A stretch of DNA of 64,000 bases, taken from positions 2,705,833 to 2,769,832 of the forward strand of contig NZ_CP123991.1 of the NCBI RefSeq assembly GCF_029919255.1. The letters run 5' to 3'. Under the pieces are notes generated by a model that saw only the letters and a program-made list of their open reading frames with translations, had not been told where the DNA came from and did no database searches. How positions within the stretch are numbered: position 1 is the first letter of the stretch; every line of letters begins with the position of its first letter. This DNA comes from a cyanobacterium endosymbiont of Epithemia clementina EcSB. GTDB taxonomy: Bacteria > Cyanobacteriota > Cyanobacteriia > Cyanobacteriales > Microcystaceae. Made by a program: the position numbers and the translations under genes. Shown in pieces: positions 39,175 to 48,606 of this stretch.

Positions 39175-39486
39175 ATGCTACATCGCAAGATTTATCAAAT
39201 CTGTACAGAGGGTCGTGAAGTCTGTCTTTTCTTGCGGGACCAACAGCGTTGGATTGAAGGGGCTACTATAGTCTCCCTAGAAGGAGACTTAGTCACAATT
39301 CGTTATGAAACCGAAGAAGATGACGAGATTAGCTCCTGGGAGGAAATGATTCGACTCGAGAGTATTGGTTCTTTGAGTCAAAAACTAGCGTCCGTTTCAA
39401 GATACAATTTTGAGCTCCCTATTTCTGATGAATGTCCTAGCGAGGAACAAATTCATCCCCATTCTCCCGAATCAAATCAAGAGTAA
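39175..39486 (+). CDS. small acidic cyanobacterial protein (DUF6679-like)
   Basis: A 103-residue protein starting MLHRKIYQICTEGREVCLFL, then RDQQRWIEGATIVSLEGDLV and TIRYETEEDDEISSWEEMIR. The C-terminal third is acidic and probably unstructured. The first 65 residues look like a small beta-barrel with conserved charged positions. From memory this resembles the DUF6679 family found across cyanobacteria; function is unknown. A ribosome-binding site (aaggagag) lies before the ATG. It stands 170 bp upstream of a dead molybdoenzyme gene. Confidence 0.65.
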   Translation: MLHRKIYQICTEGREVCLFLRDQQRWIEGATIVSLEGDLVTIRYETEEDDEISSWEEMIRLESIGSLSQKLASVSRYNFELPISDECPSEEQIHPHSPESNQE

Positions 39487-39658
39487 ATCCTTCGCGGACT
39501 TTCGTATACAGTGCAGATTTCTTGACCTTGTTCATGAGATTGTCTGAATGATAGATTATCATGGCCGGTTCTACATCTTAATCCCAGAAAATCCCATGTC
39601 GTACATCTGCGCGATTTATATGGGAACATTTCACTGTCGTCAATGACTTTAGTAACTT

Positions 39659-40215
39659 ATGTTGAATAAGTTTTTCGAAAAATCCAAATCTGATAAGAGC
39701 GGTTACGTTACTCCTAGACCGTGTTTAGCCGAAAGGTTTCCAGCGTTAATCTATGGAGATATCCCCCAAGTTAATCTCCAGGATTGGGAATTTCTAGTCT
39801 GGAAATTAGCTACTCCTAAAATATTTAGTTGGTCGGCGGATTTGATGAAACTTTCCTATCAGGGGTGTACTAAGGACTTTCACCGTGTTACCTTTTAATC
39901 TAAATTAGAAGTTGAGTGGAAAAGAATTAAAGTCATTTATTTTATGAAGTTAGTAAAACTCGTTCTGTAAGTAGCCTATGTCATACGACATTGTTTATGA
40001 GGGATATGCGATAAATCTTCTCCTTGAAGATTTTGCGGGAGAGACTAACTTCTTAGTATTTGGATTGTTCGGATAATCTCTACCTCCCAGTCATAATAAG
40101 CAAATGCGATCAATAGTTTCTCATTTATTCTTTTGGAAGAAAGCTAAATGAATTAATCGATTAGAATTTTTGCTTAAAAATAAGCCGAATTTTGGAAACA
40201 TAATGGCTATCCCTG
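39659..40215 (+). pseudogene. sulfite-oxidase-like molybdopterin oxidoreductase, broken
   Basis: The first 79 codons are open and read VTPRPCLAERFPALIYGDIP, then LQDWEFLVWKLATPKIFSWS and DFHRVTF. After a TAA the same frame continues SKLEVEWKRIKVIYFMKLV. One inserted base then shifts the frame, and YEGYAINLLLEDFAGETNFL, VFGLFG, a stop, SLPPSHNKQMRSIVSHLFFW, KKAK, a stop, and INRLEFLLKNKPNF follow. This is the order in the oxidoreductase molybdopterin-binding family (DFHCVTRWSKLxVxW, EHCYxGYTxNLPLEDF, GExLPPEHGGPxRxxVPHLYxWKSAKWxxGxEF). Its cofactor cysteine in the HCVT motif is replaced by Arg. It is dead, with at least three stops and one frameshift. Confidence 0.82.
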
Positions 40216-40405
40216 ACAGTGAGAGCCTTAGCAGAAGAAGCGTTATTGTGGCTACAATTGGTTGTGGTAATATAAATAATTACCTAAAAATCAATCAGAA
40301 GTTCTATGATTGATTTTATTTTAGACTTTAGCTTAAGTATCATGATTTTACTTCTCAATCAAAATCTCTTCTTTCGACCAACAATTTTTTATTTTTATTA
40401 GATTT

Positions 40406-40894
40406 TTAGGAAACAGTAAGATTAGATAATATTTGTTTTATAATTTTTTCTGGAGTTGGACCAATATCGAGAATGATCGCGTTTTTTGGTTCTTCTAGGT
40501 CTTCAAATTGAGACTTGAGCATCTGACTTTTCATAAAGTGTTCTTTTCGTTTGTTCAGTCTTTCCAAAATTTGCTCAAAACTCCCTTTAAGATAAATCCA
40601 AACTAGATCTTGATGATTACCTTGGAGTAATTGCCTATAGGATTTCTTGAGAGATGAGCAGGCAATAACAGCATTTTTTTGATGTTGTTGTAGATTATTA
40701 ATTAAGTGACTCAGAGATAGTAACCAGGGCTGGCGATCTTTGTCGTTAAGAGGAATTCCTTGACTCATTTTTTTAATATTTTCTGATGAATGTAAATCAT
40801 CTGCATCATAAAAATGATAGTCCAACTGAAAGCTAAGTTGCTTTCCTATAGTTGTTTTTCCCGAACCAGATACACCCATTATGATATAAATCAT
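40406..40894 (-). CDS. gntK: gluconokinase
   Basis: GntK phosphorylates gluconate to 6-phosphogluconate, feeding the oxidative pentose-phosphate pathway. The 162-residue protein has the P-loop MGVSGSGKTTIGK (residues ~6-18), YDADDLHS, NIKKMSQGIPLNDKDRQPWL and ACSSLKKSYRQLL, all typical of the thermoresistant gluconokinase family. Length is normal. It works on the product of the route served by zwf, opcA and pgl, although these are several kilobases away. No gluconate transporter is seen nearby. A shikimate kinase is less likely given NDKDRQPWL. Confidence 0.88.
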   Translation of the reverse strand: MIYIIMGVSGSGKTTIGKQLSFQLDYHFYDADDLHSSENIKKMSQGIPLNDKDRQPWLLSLSHLINNLQQHQKNAVIACSSLKKSYRQLLQGNHQDLVWIYLKGSFEQILERLNKRKEHFMKSQMLKSQFEDLEEPKNAIILDIGPTPEKIIKQILSNLTVS

Positions 40895-40975
40895 AGAATT
40901 ATTTTTGTTTCCTTTAAAAAATAAATTAACAGGCGTTAGTTAAGCTATGATTTTTAATCTAAATTTTTTTAACTC

Positions 40976-41140
40976 ATGAACTTACTGGTTTTAGTCTTAA
41001 TATTACTAATATTTAACTGGATTTTTTCCCATACTTTAACAAGTATCCCTATTATCTTGTTCCATAACCTTAGGTCGTTATTCTGGAATTTACTAAGTAT
41101 TCTATGCTTGATTATTATCATTTGGTTTTTTGGAGAATAA
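40976..41140 (+). CDS. small membrane protein, 54 residues
   Basis: A short frame starting MNLLVLVLILLIFNWIF and ending CLIIIIWFFGE. It has two hydrophobic segments separated by a short polar loop (SHTLTSIPI...HNLRSLFW). The composition and the intact frame suggest a real small membrane protein. It is convergent neither with nor overlapping any gene; gntK is divergent, 80 bp to the left. I recognise no family. AT-rich DNA often produces hydrophobic short frames, so confidence is moderate. Confidence 0.45.
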   Translation: MNLLVLVLILLIFNWIFSHTLTSIPIILFHNLRSLFWNLLSILCLIIIIWFFGE

Positions 41141-41621
41141 TTTAGGGGTAAACAAAATTATCGATAATAAAACATGAGTTAATTTAGAAAGATTTAAGAT
41201 CGAATGATTATCTAGAAAAATGATACTTATTCAAGGATCTATGGTAAAATCCCACCATTTTATGACAAAAAAAACCTACCGTAAAAATCACGTTAAAATG
41301 ATAGAGTAATCTAGAAAATGTGTCTAATCTAAATTAGATCTTTATTTCTAAATCTTTATGTCAAAAGATTTAGAAATACTTTGTCTTGCCGATCAATCAC
41401 AGGAAGACCCGAAAGTAACCCTAGGTATCCTTCTGTGTGTCGATAAAGTAGTTGAATATACGGTTAACCATCCTAATTGCCTTTTACACTCCATAGAGTT
41501 GTCTCATTGCCAAATTTTTCTAATGAAATGCTAGACTCTGACCGCAGTTAGTTAAAAATCTCTGAACCTCTTAATATTAACTTCCATTATTAACCATCTC
41601 TTCTCACTAAACTACTTGCAG
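41141..41621. other. stretch between small membrane protein and DHH gene
   Basis: About 480 bp containing a perfect 14-bp inverted repeat (41344-41377). No coding remnant was recognised. Confidence 0.5.
41344..41377. repeat. 14-bp perfect inverted repeat
   Basis: Arms ATTTCTAAATCTTT (41344-41357) and AAAGATTTAGAAAT (41364-41377) flank a 6-nt loop. It is 240 bp before the DHH gene. A smaller palindrome (tctaat-ctaa-attaga) lies just before it. Confidence 0.75.
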
Positions 41622-42890
41622 ATGAAATCAACCTTACTTACTCCTAGTAACCATAAGACCTCGCAGACAAAGTTAAGATCGCAGTTGACTCCGGGGGAAA
41701 CTGAGCTAACGAACACGGATTCTGATGAGAACAGTTCAACAACTATCATTCCTAGTCATGGAAAGAAAAATCATGATGTACTCCCGGGACAACTTGCTCA
41801 CAAGTTACAACAGTCTTTAGAACATCATCAAGGAGAATGTCAAATTGTTATAATTCAGGATTTTCCCGATCCTGATGCCCTCTCAAGTGCCTGGGCTTAC
41901 CAACTCATTGCCCAACCTTATGATATTAACTGTGATATCGTCTATGCCGGAACCCTATCCCATCAGGAAAATATTGCCTTAGTTAAGTTAACTGGACTAC
42001 CTGCTAAACGATGGAGTGTTAATACCCTTAAAGAACGAGATCTTTCTATTTATCAAAGTTGCGTGTTAGTGGATAGTCAAGGGAATACCAGTCAATTGAT
42101 GCCGTTGGTTAAACAAGCTAAAATTCCCATTGCTGTTGTTATTGACCATCATGGCAAACAAGGGGACATTAGAGCAGAATTTCTTGACTTGCGGCCTCAA
42201 ATTCGTGCCACCGCAACGATTATTACTCAATACCTACAGGCAGGACTATTAGACCTTGATAGCAGTGATAACGTTCATGTGAAGTGTGCAACTGCTTTGA
42301 TGCATGGCATTCGTTCGGATACTAATAATTTACTCCAAGCTCAAGAACAAGACTTATTAGCAGCAGCTTATTTATCTCGTATCTATGACTCCCAGTTACT
42401 TAATGCCGTGCTACAATCAGCGCGTTCACGGCGAGTTATGGATGTGATTGAGCGATCACTGAAAAATCGTTGGACTCAAAACAGTGTTTCTATTGCTGGA
42501 GTAGGTTATTTACGTTACGAAGATCGAGATGCAATTCCCCAGGCTGCTGATTTTTTAGTCACAGAAGAAAATATTCATACTGCTGTGGTGTATGGCATTA
42601 TCCACGATCAAGATAATGATATTGAAGTAGTAATCGGTTCTCTGAGAACCAATAAGCTTACCCTCGATCCTGATGAATTTCTGAAGGAAGCTTTGGGAAA
42701 AAATAGTCAAGGTCGATACTATGGAGGTGGAAGAGAAATGGCTGGTGGGTTTGAAATCCCCATTGGTTTTCTTGGGGGAAGCAACGACAACACTAACTAC
42801 ACCAAACTTAAATGGGAGGTCTTTGACGCCCAAATCAAGCAAAAACTTTTAAGATTAGTAAATCCTGAAGATAAAGTGATTCATGCCTGA
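41622..42890 (+). CDS. DHH-family phosphoesterase (NrnA/oligoribonuclease-like)
   Basis: The protein belongs to the DHH/DHHA1 phosphoesterase superfamily, whose bacterial members hydrolyse short RNA oligonucleotides, cyclic-dinucleotide products or 3'-phosphoadenosine-5'-phosphate. The metal-binding motifs are seen as DFPDPDALSSAWA (~86), VLVDSQGNT and VVIDHHGKQ, followed by the DHHA1 domain with GGGREMAGGFEIP near the C-terminus. It is ~422 residues long, with a ~65-residue polar low-complexity N-terminus that may be unstructured. I choose ATG 41622; a TTG two codons earlier is possible. Substrate is not determined by the sequence. Confidence 0.85.
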   Translation: MKSTLLTPSNHKTSQTKLRSQLTPGETELTNTDSDENSSTTIIPSHGKKNHDVLPGQLAHKLQQSLEHHQGECQIVIIQDFPDPDALSSAWAYQLIAQPYDINCDIVYAGTLSHQENIALVKLTGLPAKRWSVNTLKERDLSIYQSCVLVDSQGNTSQLMPLVKQAKIPIAVVIDHHGKQGDIRAEFLDLRPQIRATATIITQYLQAGLLDLDSSDNVHVKCATALMHGIRSDTNNLLQAQEQDLLAAAYLSRIYDSQLLNAVLQSARSRRVMDVIERSLKNRWTQNSVSIAGVGYLRYEDRDAIPQAADFLVTEENIHTAVVYGIIHDQDNDIEVVIGSLRTNKLTLDPDEFLKEALGKNSQGRYYGGGREMAGGFEIPIGFLGGSNDNTNYTKLKWEVFDAQIKQKLLRLVNPEDKVIHA

Positions 42891-43212
42891 CCCCTCATAG
42901 AGTCATCTAGAAGGTACGAGATGACCTTCATCTTAATCAGATTACCATTTCTAGCCGATAATAAACGAGCTCTGCCTCAACTTTTCGCCCATTTCTTATA
43001 ATTAGTTCAAAGTAACCCTAGATCTAAAAATGATATAACTGACTATAATCAAAAGTTCAGATTTTCTACACCTTGAGCAAATCTTATTAGCTATTTCTGA
43101 AGGATTCCATGGTAATAAACTCACTATCTATTATTTTATGGGTAAATTGAGCGCCAGAATCTTTGCTTCTAAAAAGTATAGACATATCTTTATTCTTCTC
43201 CACACATCGATT

Positions 43213-44139
43213 ATGACAGAAAAACCTCATCCAGTTTCCAGCAATAACAACCCTTATAAATCTAGAAAACCAACGATAAGAAAACAAAAATCTTCATTGA
43301 GAGCAAATATTGTCCCTAAGACTCCACAGGAAGATGATGAAACTAATGATCTAGTTTATGGTCGCCACTCCGTTCTTACGGCCTTAGAAAGTGGTCGCCA
43401 ATTAAATCGAATTTGGATCACGAACAAACTCCATTATGATACTCGCTTTCATTCCTTACTCCAAATAGCGAAAGCTAAAGGAACAGTAATTGATGAAGTT
43501 AACATTCAACGCCTAAATCAAATTACTCACAGGGGAAATCATCAAGGAGTAGCAGCCCAAATTGCTCCCTATACCTATCAAGATCTGGATGAGTTGATTT
43601 CTCAGTCCAAAGCTAGTATAAAAGAACCAGTCATCATAATTGCTGATGGCATTGCTGATCCCCACAACCTAGGGGCAATAATCCGCACGGCTGAAGCGTT
43701 AGGAGCACAAGGATTAGTGATCCCTCAACGACGGGCAGCTGGAGTGACTTCTACTGTAACTAAAGTAGCCGCAGGGGCATTAGAATTCTTTCCTGTGGCT
43801 AGGGTTGTAAATCTAAGTAGAGCTCTAGAAACCTTAAAAGCAGCTGGTTTTTGGATTTATGGCACTACAGCTGAGGGGGGTAAACTGTTACACAGTATAG
43901 AACTTCGAGGCGCGATAGGATTGGTGATAGGCTCAGAGGAGAATGGATTAAGTTTATTAACTCAACGCTTTTGTGATCAACTTATCTCCATTCCTTTAGA
44001 AGGAAGAACCCCAAGCCTAAATGCTTCTGTAGCAGGGGCTATCACCATGTACGAGGTATATCGTCAACGTTGGTCAGCTAAGCTTTATCTGGGGTCTGAA
44101 CCATACTCTACAGTTAAAGAACTTAATTTGGACTCATAA
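43213..44139 (+). CDS. rlmB: 23S rRNA (guanosine-2'-O-)-methyltransferase (RlmB/TrmH family)
   Basis: A SpoU-family methyltransferase that probably 2'-O-methylates G2251 of 23S rRNA. An N-terminal substrate-binding domain ([20 protein letters not shown]) is followed by the trefoil-knot catalytic domain. The three SPOUT motifs are [31 protein letters not shown] and [20 protein letters not shown]. The frame is open from 43138, but I prefer ATG 43213 ([12 protein letters not shown]). About 308 residues, normal length. It is a single gene downstream of the DHH gene. A tRNA TrmH function cannot be excluded. Confidence 0.88.
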   Translation: MTEKPHPVSSNNNPYKSRKPTIRKQKSSLRANIVPKTPQEDDETNDLVYGRHSVLTALESGRQLNRIWITNKLHYDTRFHSLLQIAKAKGTVIDEVNIQRLNQITHRGNHQGVAAQIAPYTYQDLDELISQSKASIKEPVIIIADGIADPHNLGAIIRTAEALGAQGLVIPQRRAAGVTSTVTKVAAGALEFFPVARVVNLSRALETLKAAGFWIYGTTAEGGKLLHSIELRGAIGLVIGSEENGLSLLTQRFCDQLISIPLEGRTPSLNASVAGAITMYEVYRQRWSAKLYLGSEPYSTVKELNLDS

Positions 44140-44273
44140 CTCACCTACCATAAAAAACTAATGAAAAGCGAGGAGTCAATAAAACGCTAAAAATTTTCTT
44201 AAAAAGAGAACGTTACAATAGCACTTCAAAAACAGTCAAAATTGTCATAAAGGGAATGAGGATAAAACAACCT

Positions 44274-44521
44274 ATGCTTACAATCTTGAATTTTTTTGGA
44301 CTAGCTTACTGGGTAGAAATTATTACAAAAACTCCCCAATGTATTTAATATTTTGGTCCGTTTGTCCGGAAAGAATTAGCAAGAGCCAGCTACGGAGGTT
44401 ATCTCAAAGACTTACAATCTGAAGGAGCTCAAGAAATTCAAGTGATTAAACAATTTTTAAGGAAAAAGGAAGTATCCAACAATTTCAAGAGATGTTTCGT
44501 TTCAATCGTCAGTCCTTCTAA
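44274..44521 (+). pseudogene. DUF1816 protein, broken
   Basis: The frame begins MLTILNFFGLAYWVEIITKT and PQCI, meets a TAA in place of the expected Tyr, then continues YFGPFVRKELARASYGGYLK and DLQSEGAQEIQVIKQF. After a frameshift it ends KGSIQQFQEMFRFN. This follows the cyanobacterial DUF1816 pattern (WWVEIxTKxPxCxYYFGPF, AxxGYxxDLxxEGAxxI), a family related to phycobilisome linker-type sequences. At least one stop and one frameshift disable it. Its loss fits the loss of photosynthesis. Confidence 0.7.
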
Positions 44522-44557
44522 ATTGCTTTAATTCCCTATTCCAAAGTCTCCTAATTT

Positions 44558-45208
44558 TTAGGTGGGGTCTTTAGGGCTTATTGATTTTCTCAATTGTTCG
44601 GTTAATCGCCGTAAAACTCCATTGATGAAACGATAACCCTCGTCGTCAGAATAACGCTTAGCTATTTCTACCGCTTCATTAATGGAGACCTTGAGAGGGA
44701 TATTGAGAAAAAGAATCTCTGCCGCTGCTATTCTTAGGATATCTCGATCAATTCTGGGCAAACGGCTCAATTGCCAATCTACAAGGACAGACTCAAGCTG
44801 TTGGTCGATTTCGAGTCGGCGGCGATAAACAGTCTTGATCAACTCCAATGTATACTCTACCACTTCATATTGATTCGAAAGCTGAATCATTTCGGGTAGT
44901 TCGATTGCATAAACTAAGCGGTTAATAGCTCCTTGAACTAGTTCAATAGCTTCGGACACCATGGCTTTTGCACTTTGAACATCAGCCGCTCGAGTCTCAC
45001 TTTTTAGCAATCGTTCATGACCACGTGTTAACTCTGCTGCAGCGGTTTCTAAACTATCTTGTCCTTCAGTGGTTAAAGTACGAATTGCCGCTAAGACTAA
45101 ATTACTAAACTCTTTTTGTTCAAGTTTTTCGGAACTCCCCTTAATTTGACTAAGACTCAACAGGGCCAATTCACGGGAGATTCGGCGAGGTTTCTGATTA
45201 GAAGGCAT
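44558..45208 (-). CDS. nusB: transcription antitermination factor NusB
   Basis: NusB binds boxA RNA with S10 and supports rRNA transcription. The 216-residue protein has the cyanobacterial N-terminal start [15 protein letters not shown] and an insertion typical of cyanobacterial NusB. The conserved C-terminal domain reads [39 protein letters not shown] and FINGVLRRL. It is longer than the E. coli protein (139) because of the insertion, as usual in this phylum. The DUF502 and HpsJ-like genes lie upstream on the same strand with 160- and 120-bp gaps. Confidence 0.93.
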   Translation of the reverse strand: MPSNQKPRRISRELALLSLSQIKGSSEKLEQKEFSNLVLAAIRTLTTEGQDSLETAAAELTRGHERLLKSETRAADVQSAKAMVSEAIELVQGAINRLVYAIELPEMIQLSNQYEVVEYTLELIKTVYRRRLEIDQQLESVLVDWQLSRLPRIDRDILRIAAAEILFLNIPLKVSINEAVEIAKRYSDDEGYRFINGVLRRLTEQLRKSISPKDPT

Positions 45209-45370
45209 AGTACGATGATATCAAAAATCAAAAGTGAGAGAAGAAGAAAAATGCCAAAGTAGACTGTACAACTGCACTCGTAGTCAATGGGCAATAGGTT
45301 CGTACTCAGAAATTCATAAGGCTATGACAAACAATAAACCATTAACCGCATAGTTTATGATACCCATTCA

Positions 45371-46111
45371 TTAGGTTTCGTCTTCCGTTGAAATGATATC
45401 AGCAGATTCTTGAATGATAGGTTTTTCTAAGGAAACTAACTTTTGATCATGAGATTGAGATAAGGTGACTGAAACCGATTCCGTAGCATGAGGACTGACT
45501 ATACCGCCAGAAATCAAGACTTTAAAGGCATCTTCGATGGAAATAGATAAATTAATCACATCATTTTCAGAAACGATGGTATACCACCCAGAGGTAGGGT
45601 TAGGAGTCGTCGGAATAAAAACACTAAGCATTGGCTCATTAAGATGGGATTGTAATTGAGCACTCAACGCTCCAGTGACAAAACCAAGACTCCATACTCC
45701 TTGACGGGGGTACTCAATCATGACGACGCGGCGAAACTTACTTTTAGAATCCTTAAATAGGGTTTCTAAAATTTGTTGAAGGGTTTTATAAACAGCTCCA
45801 GCCAAGGGAATTGATTGTAAAATTCGTTCTCCTAAATCCAACAACCAACGGCCTGCAATATTGCGGGCCATTAAGCCAATAATTAAAATGCAGAGCAGAG
45901 GAACGGCTAACCCCACGATCAAATTAAGACAGTAGCTCAAAATTGGATCAAGCCCGTCAAAAGGATTAAGCTGCTTAGGAATTTGCGTCAGCAAATTAAC
46001 TACCCAGCTAGCAACAGTAATAGTTAGCCAGATGGTTGTTGCTAGAGGAATCACCACTAACAAACCGGCAATTAGATCATTTTTTAGATCTTGCTTGAAG
46101 CGTTGAAGCAC
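45371..46111 (-). CDS. DUF502 membrane protein
   Basis: A predicted inner-membrane protein of the DUF502 family, with two strong hydrophobic segments (AGLLVVIPLATTIWLTITVA and YCLNLIVGLAVPLLCILIIG). A soluble part contains GERILQSIPLAGAVYKTLQQ and VVMIEYPRQGVWSLGFVTG. The family is widespread and its function is unknown, though plant members (LCV-type) are involved in membrane traffic. The frame is open to 46189, but the typical N-terminus (xLQRFKQDLKNDLIAGLLVV) begins at a GTG at 46111, which has a gaagag site before it, so I use that start. It is upstream of nusB. Confidence 0.85.
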   Translation of the reverse strand: MLQRFKQDLKNDLIAGLLVVIPLATTIWLTITVASWVVNLLTQIPKQLNPFDGLDPILSYCLNLIVGLAVPLLCILIIGLMARNIAGRWLLDLGERILQSIPLAGAVYKTLQQILETLFKDSKSKFRRVVMIEYPRQGVWSLGFVTGALSAQLQSHLNEPMLSVFIPTTPNPTSGWYTIVSENDVINLSISIEDAFKVLISGGIVSPHATESVSVTLSQSHDQKLVSLEKPIIQESADIISTEDET

Positions 46112-46311
46112 ATCCGCAAACTCTTCAATAAGAAGGTAATCAATCCCACTTATAGTATCATAGTTTGTTCGGAGTTTAGGGGACATCAATCTGACTAATC
46201 GTGCTGAGTCTAGTCATTGTAGGCTTTTTAGGGATTGCTAAAAAAGTATTTGAGTCAAAAGGGCAAAAATATAATCGGAAATTTAGCTATGATGGTTTTT
46301 CTTCTTGAAAT

Positions 46312-47109
46312 TTAAGAAGTTTTGCTCCCCATCACAACTTTCAATCCAATCCAGCCAACAGTACTATAAACAATGGCTAGCATCAAACTACTTAACCCAA
46401 TACGTAAACTTTGCTTAAGAGCTTGAGCTTTAGCTTTATTTTCGGCCTGTCTGCGTCGATCAATTAACTGTCCTTCTAATTGTTCAGTCAACTCATTAAT
46501 GCGATTTTTGTATTCTGTTGGATTTTTGGATAAGTCCTGTAATTGTTCGAGTTGGGTACGTTGTTGTTGTAATTGTTCCAGCTGTTGATCATTGAGGGAT
46601 TGTCCTTGAACTTGTCCTGACTCAACTACCTGATTTAACTGTTGAATCTGTTGGCTAAGACGTTGGGGATTCTTAGATAATTGATCGATCTGAGTTAAAA
46701 AAGCTTGAATTTGGTCAGCCCCCTGTCCAGCTCCTTGCTCAATTTGATTCAGGGCATTAACTTTGGCTTCATTAAGATTATTGAGGTGAAGCGGAACAAT
46801 TAACAAAAACATAAGCCCCATGATGGTAGCCAGGATATAAATAGGGACTCGTAAATCGAATTCAGAGGATTTACGAGGATTAGCCTCGTTTAAGTTTTCG
46901 ATAAAATATCCAACTAAAATTAACCCTATCCCCACCAAGGGAACGATTCCACGATCAACAATACTTGTAAGCAATCCAATTTGCCATTGAGAACTTTGCA
47001 AGTTTAAAGGAATAGCTAGAGTGATATAGTCCAACAAGGAAGATAGGAGCAAAACTACTCCAATGAGTTTAAGCGAAAGAGAGGTAAAGGCACGGTTATT
47101 CATCGTCAT
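46312..47109 (-). CDS. HpsJ-like membrane protein
   Basis: The 265-residue protein has four hydrophobic segments: LSLKLIGVVLLLSSLLDYIT, VPLVGIGLILVGYF, YILATIMGLMFLLIVPLHL and a C-terminal IGLSSLMLAIVYSTVGWIGL. Between the third and fourth lies a long Gln-rich coiled coil (residues ~115-230). This arrangement matches cyanobacterial HpsJ-family proteins, named for hormogonium polysaccharide synthesis in filamentous species; in unicellular species the role is unclear. The start is one of two nearby ATGs (47109 or 47103). It lies upstream of the DUF502 gene on the same strand. Confidence 0.65.
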   Translation of the reverse strand: MTMNNRAFTSLSLKLIGVVLLLSSLLDYITLAIPLNLQSSQWQIGLLTSIVDRGIVPLVGIGLILVGYFIENLNEANPRKSSEFDLRVPIYILATIMGLMFLLIVPLHLNNLNEAKVNALNQIEQGAGQGADQIQAFLTQIDQLSKNPQRLSQQIQQLNQVVESGQVQGQSLNDQQLEQLQQQRTQLEQLQDLSKNPTEYKNRINELTEQLEGQLIDRRRQAENKAKAQALKQSLRIGLSSLMLAIVYSTVGWIGLKVVMGSKTS

Positions 47110-47144
47110 TTTATCTGCTTGGCTGTTGATTCATTCAGTGGAGA

Positions 47145-47435
47145 TTGATGGAAGAGGTTAAGCCATACCTGACAATAATAGGGTTCACCACGATTAAGAG
47201 GCAATTTAAACACCGAAAATAGCTACGGAATCATACTATTTTTGGCAAGCCCTCTCCCCAAAAAATGGATGGATGTTTTTGGCGAATTGACAGGTTAACC
47301 CTTTTCTCAACCATCCTGTTAAAACATTAGGTACAAATTTGTCAGGATAACAATCACTGTCAATATGATAGTATTTAGTGGTCCAATTGGTTTGTGCCAA
47401 AACAGCTAATAAAACAGCTAATAACTGAGAACGGT
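47145..47435 (-). pseudogene. unidentified minus-strand coding remnant
   Basis: One frame reads LAVLLAVLAQTNWTTKYYHI, DSDCYPDKFVPNVLTGWLRK and GLTCQFAKNIHPFF. A second frame continues FWGEGLPKIV, a stop, FRSYFRCLNC, and a third gives NRGEPYYCQVWLNLFHQ. The three pieces overlap in order, as in a gene hit by two frameshifts. The composition is clearly protein-like. I could not name the family. It lies between the HpsJ-like gene and pgl. Confidence 0.5.
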
Positions 47436-47601
47436 TTTAGAATTTGAAGAAATTTGTTCTCCTCAGTTACTTTAGGTTGACACTGTCTCTCGGTGAAATC
47501 ACATCGAAAAACATAGATTCGGTGTCTCTTTGTACCTTCTGTCTAAAAGCCTTGCTCAAAAAGAGTCTACATAGGTTACAGTTGAACGCGATTTAAAAGC
47601 A

Positions 47602-48324
47602 ATGAAAAAATTGATTGAAGTCTTACCAAATAAAACTGCTCTCATTGAACGATCTCTGTCTCTAACGGTGGAAAAAATAACCAATGCTATTCAAAACAGA
47701 GAAAAATGTAGCCTAGCTCTATCTGGGGGCAGCACTCCTAAACCATTGTATGAAGCCTTAGCTAAGCAATCCTTACCCTGGGAAAAAATACATATTTTCT
47801 GGGGAGACGAACGTTATGTGAGTTGTAATCATTCGGACAGTAATCAACGGATGGCACGTCAAGCTTGGCTCAATCAAGTCCCTATTCCAGCAGAAAATAT
47901 TCATCCTATGCCCACAGAGTCAGGTGATCCAGCCGTTGATGCCCAAACTCACGAAGCTGAATTAAGAGAGTTTTTTCAGGTTGTTCCAGGAGAGTTTCCC
48001 GCTTTAGATCTCGTATTACTTGGTATGGGGGATGATGGACATACAGCTTCTTTGTTTCCTCAAACAGCAGCCCTCGATGTTCGTGATCGCTTAATTACTG
48101 TGGGTAATAAAGATGGACAGCCTCGCCTAACCTTCACTATCCCTTTGATTAACCAAGCTCATTGTGTGATTTTTATTGTGGCTGGCGAGAATAAACGTCC
48201 GGCTTTAGCTCAAATTATGGCTCCTAAGTCCGATGACAAAACTTATCCCTCACGTTTTATTAAGCCCCAAGACGAACTCTGGTGGTTACTTGATCAAGCA
48301 GCTGGGGCTGAACTCAAAAGTTAA
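47602..48324 (+). CDS. pgl: 6-phosphogluconolactonase
   Basis: Pgl hydrolyses 6-phosphogluconolactone, the product of Zwf, to 6-phosphogluconate. The 240-residue protein has SLALSGGSTPKPLYEAL, IFWGDERYVSCNHSDSNQRM and the active-site region LVLLGMGDDGHTASLFP, all diagnostic of the family. The C-terminus includes LTFTIPLINQAHCVIFIVAG. Length is normal. It is 10 kb from zwf-opcA and apparently monocistronic. Together with zwf, opcA and gntK it keeps the oxidative pentose-phosphate route complete as far as 6-phosphogluconate. Confidence 0.94.
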   Translation: MKKLIEVLPNKTALIERSLSLTVEKITNAIQNREKCSLALSGGSTPKPLYEALAKQSLPWEKIHIFWGDERYVSCNHSDSNQRMARQAWLNQVPIPAENIHPMPTESGDPAVDAQTHEAELREFFQVVPGEFPALDLVLLGMGDDGHTASLFPQTAALDVRDRLITVGNKDGQPRLTFTIPLINQAHCVIFIVAGENKRPALAQIMAPKSDDKTYPSRFIKPQDELWWLLDQAAGAELKS

Positions 48325-48606
48325 CAGAAAGAGCCATTTTGGTGCCGATAAGCTATTTTGTATCAACTCTGAGGGTCAGCAGAGTAAATACCATGAATGT
48401 TTTGCTATTTTTCTCTTACCATAGAGGTTATATAATCTACATTTAAGGAACTATAGCTTATAGTTTGTACTGAACTATTAGTTCTCACCCCTCTGCAAAC
48501 TCTTATTGTAGATGATCTATCGGCGAGCTCACGGCTGATCAGACTCCCCTTAATCATCTACTGAACCTAGCTAACTTCACCTCGCCTGATATCCATACAA
48601 GAAAAC

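Noticed and set aside
48233-48424. Frame overlapping the pgl 3' end
   Set aside because: It lies in another frame over the conserved pgl C-terminus and beyond it has no family similarity.
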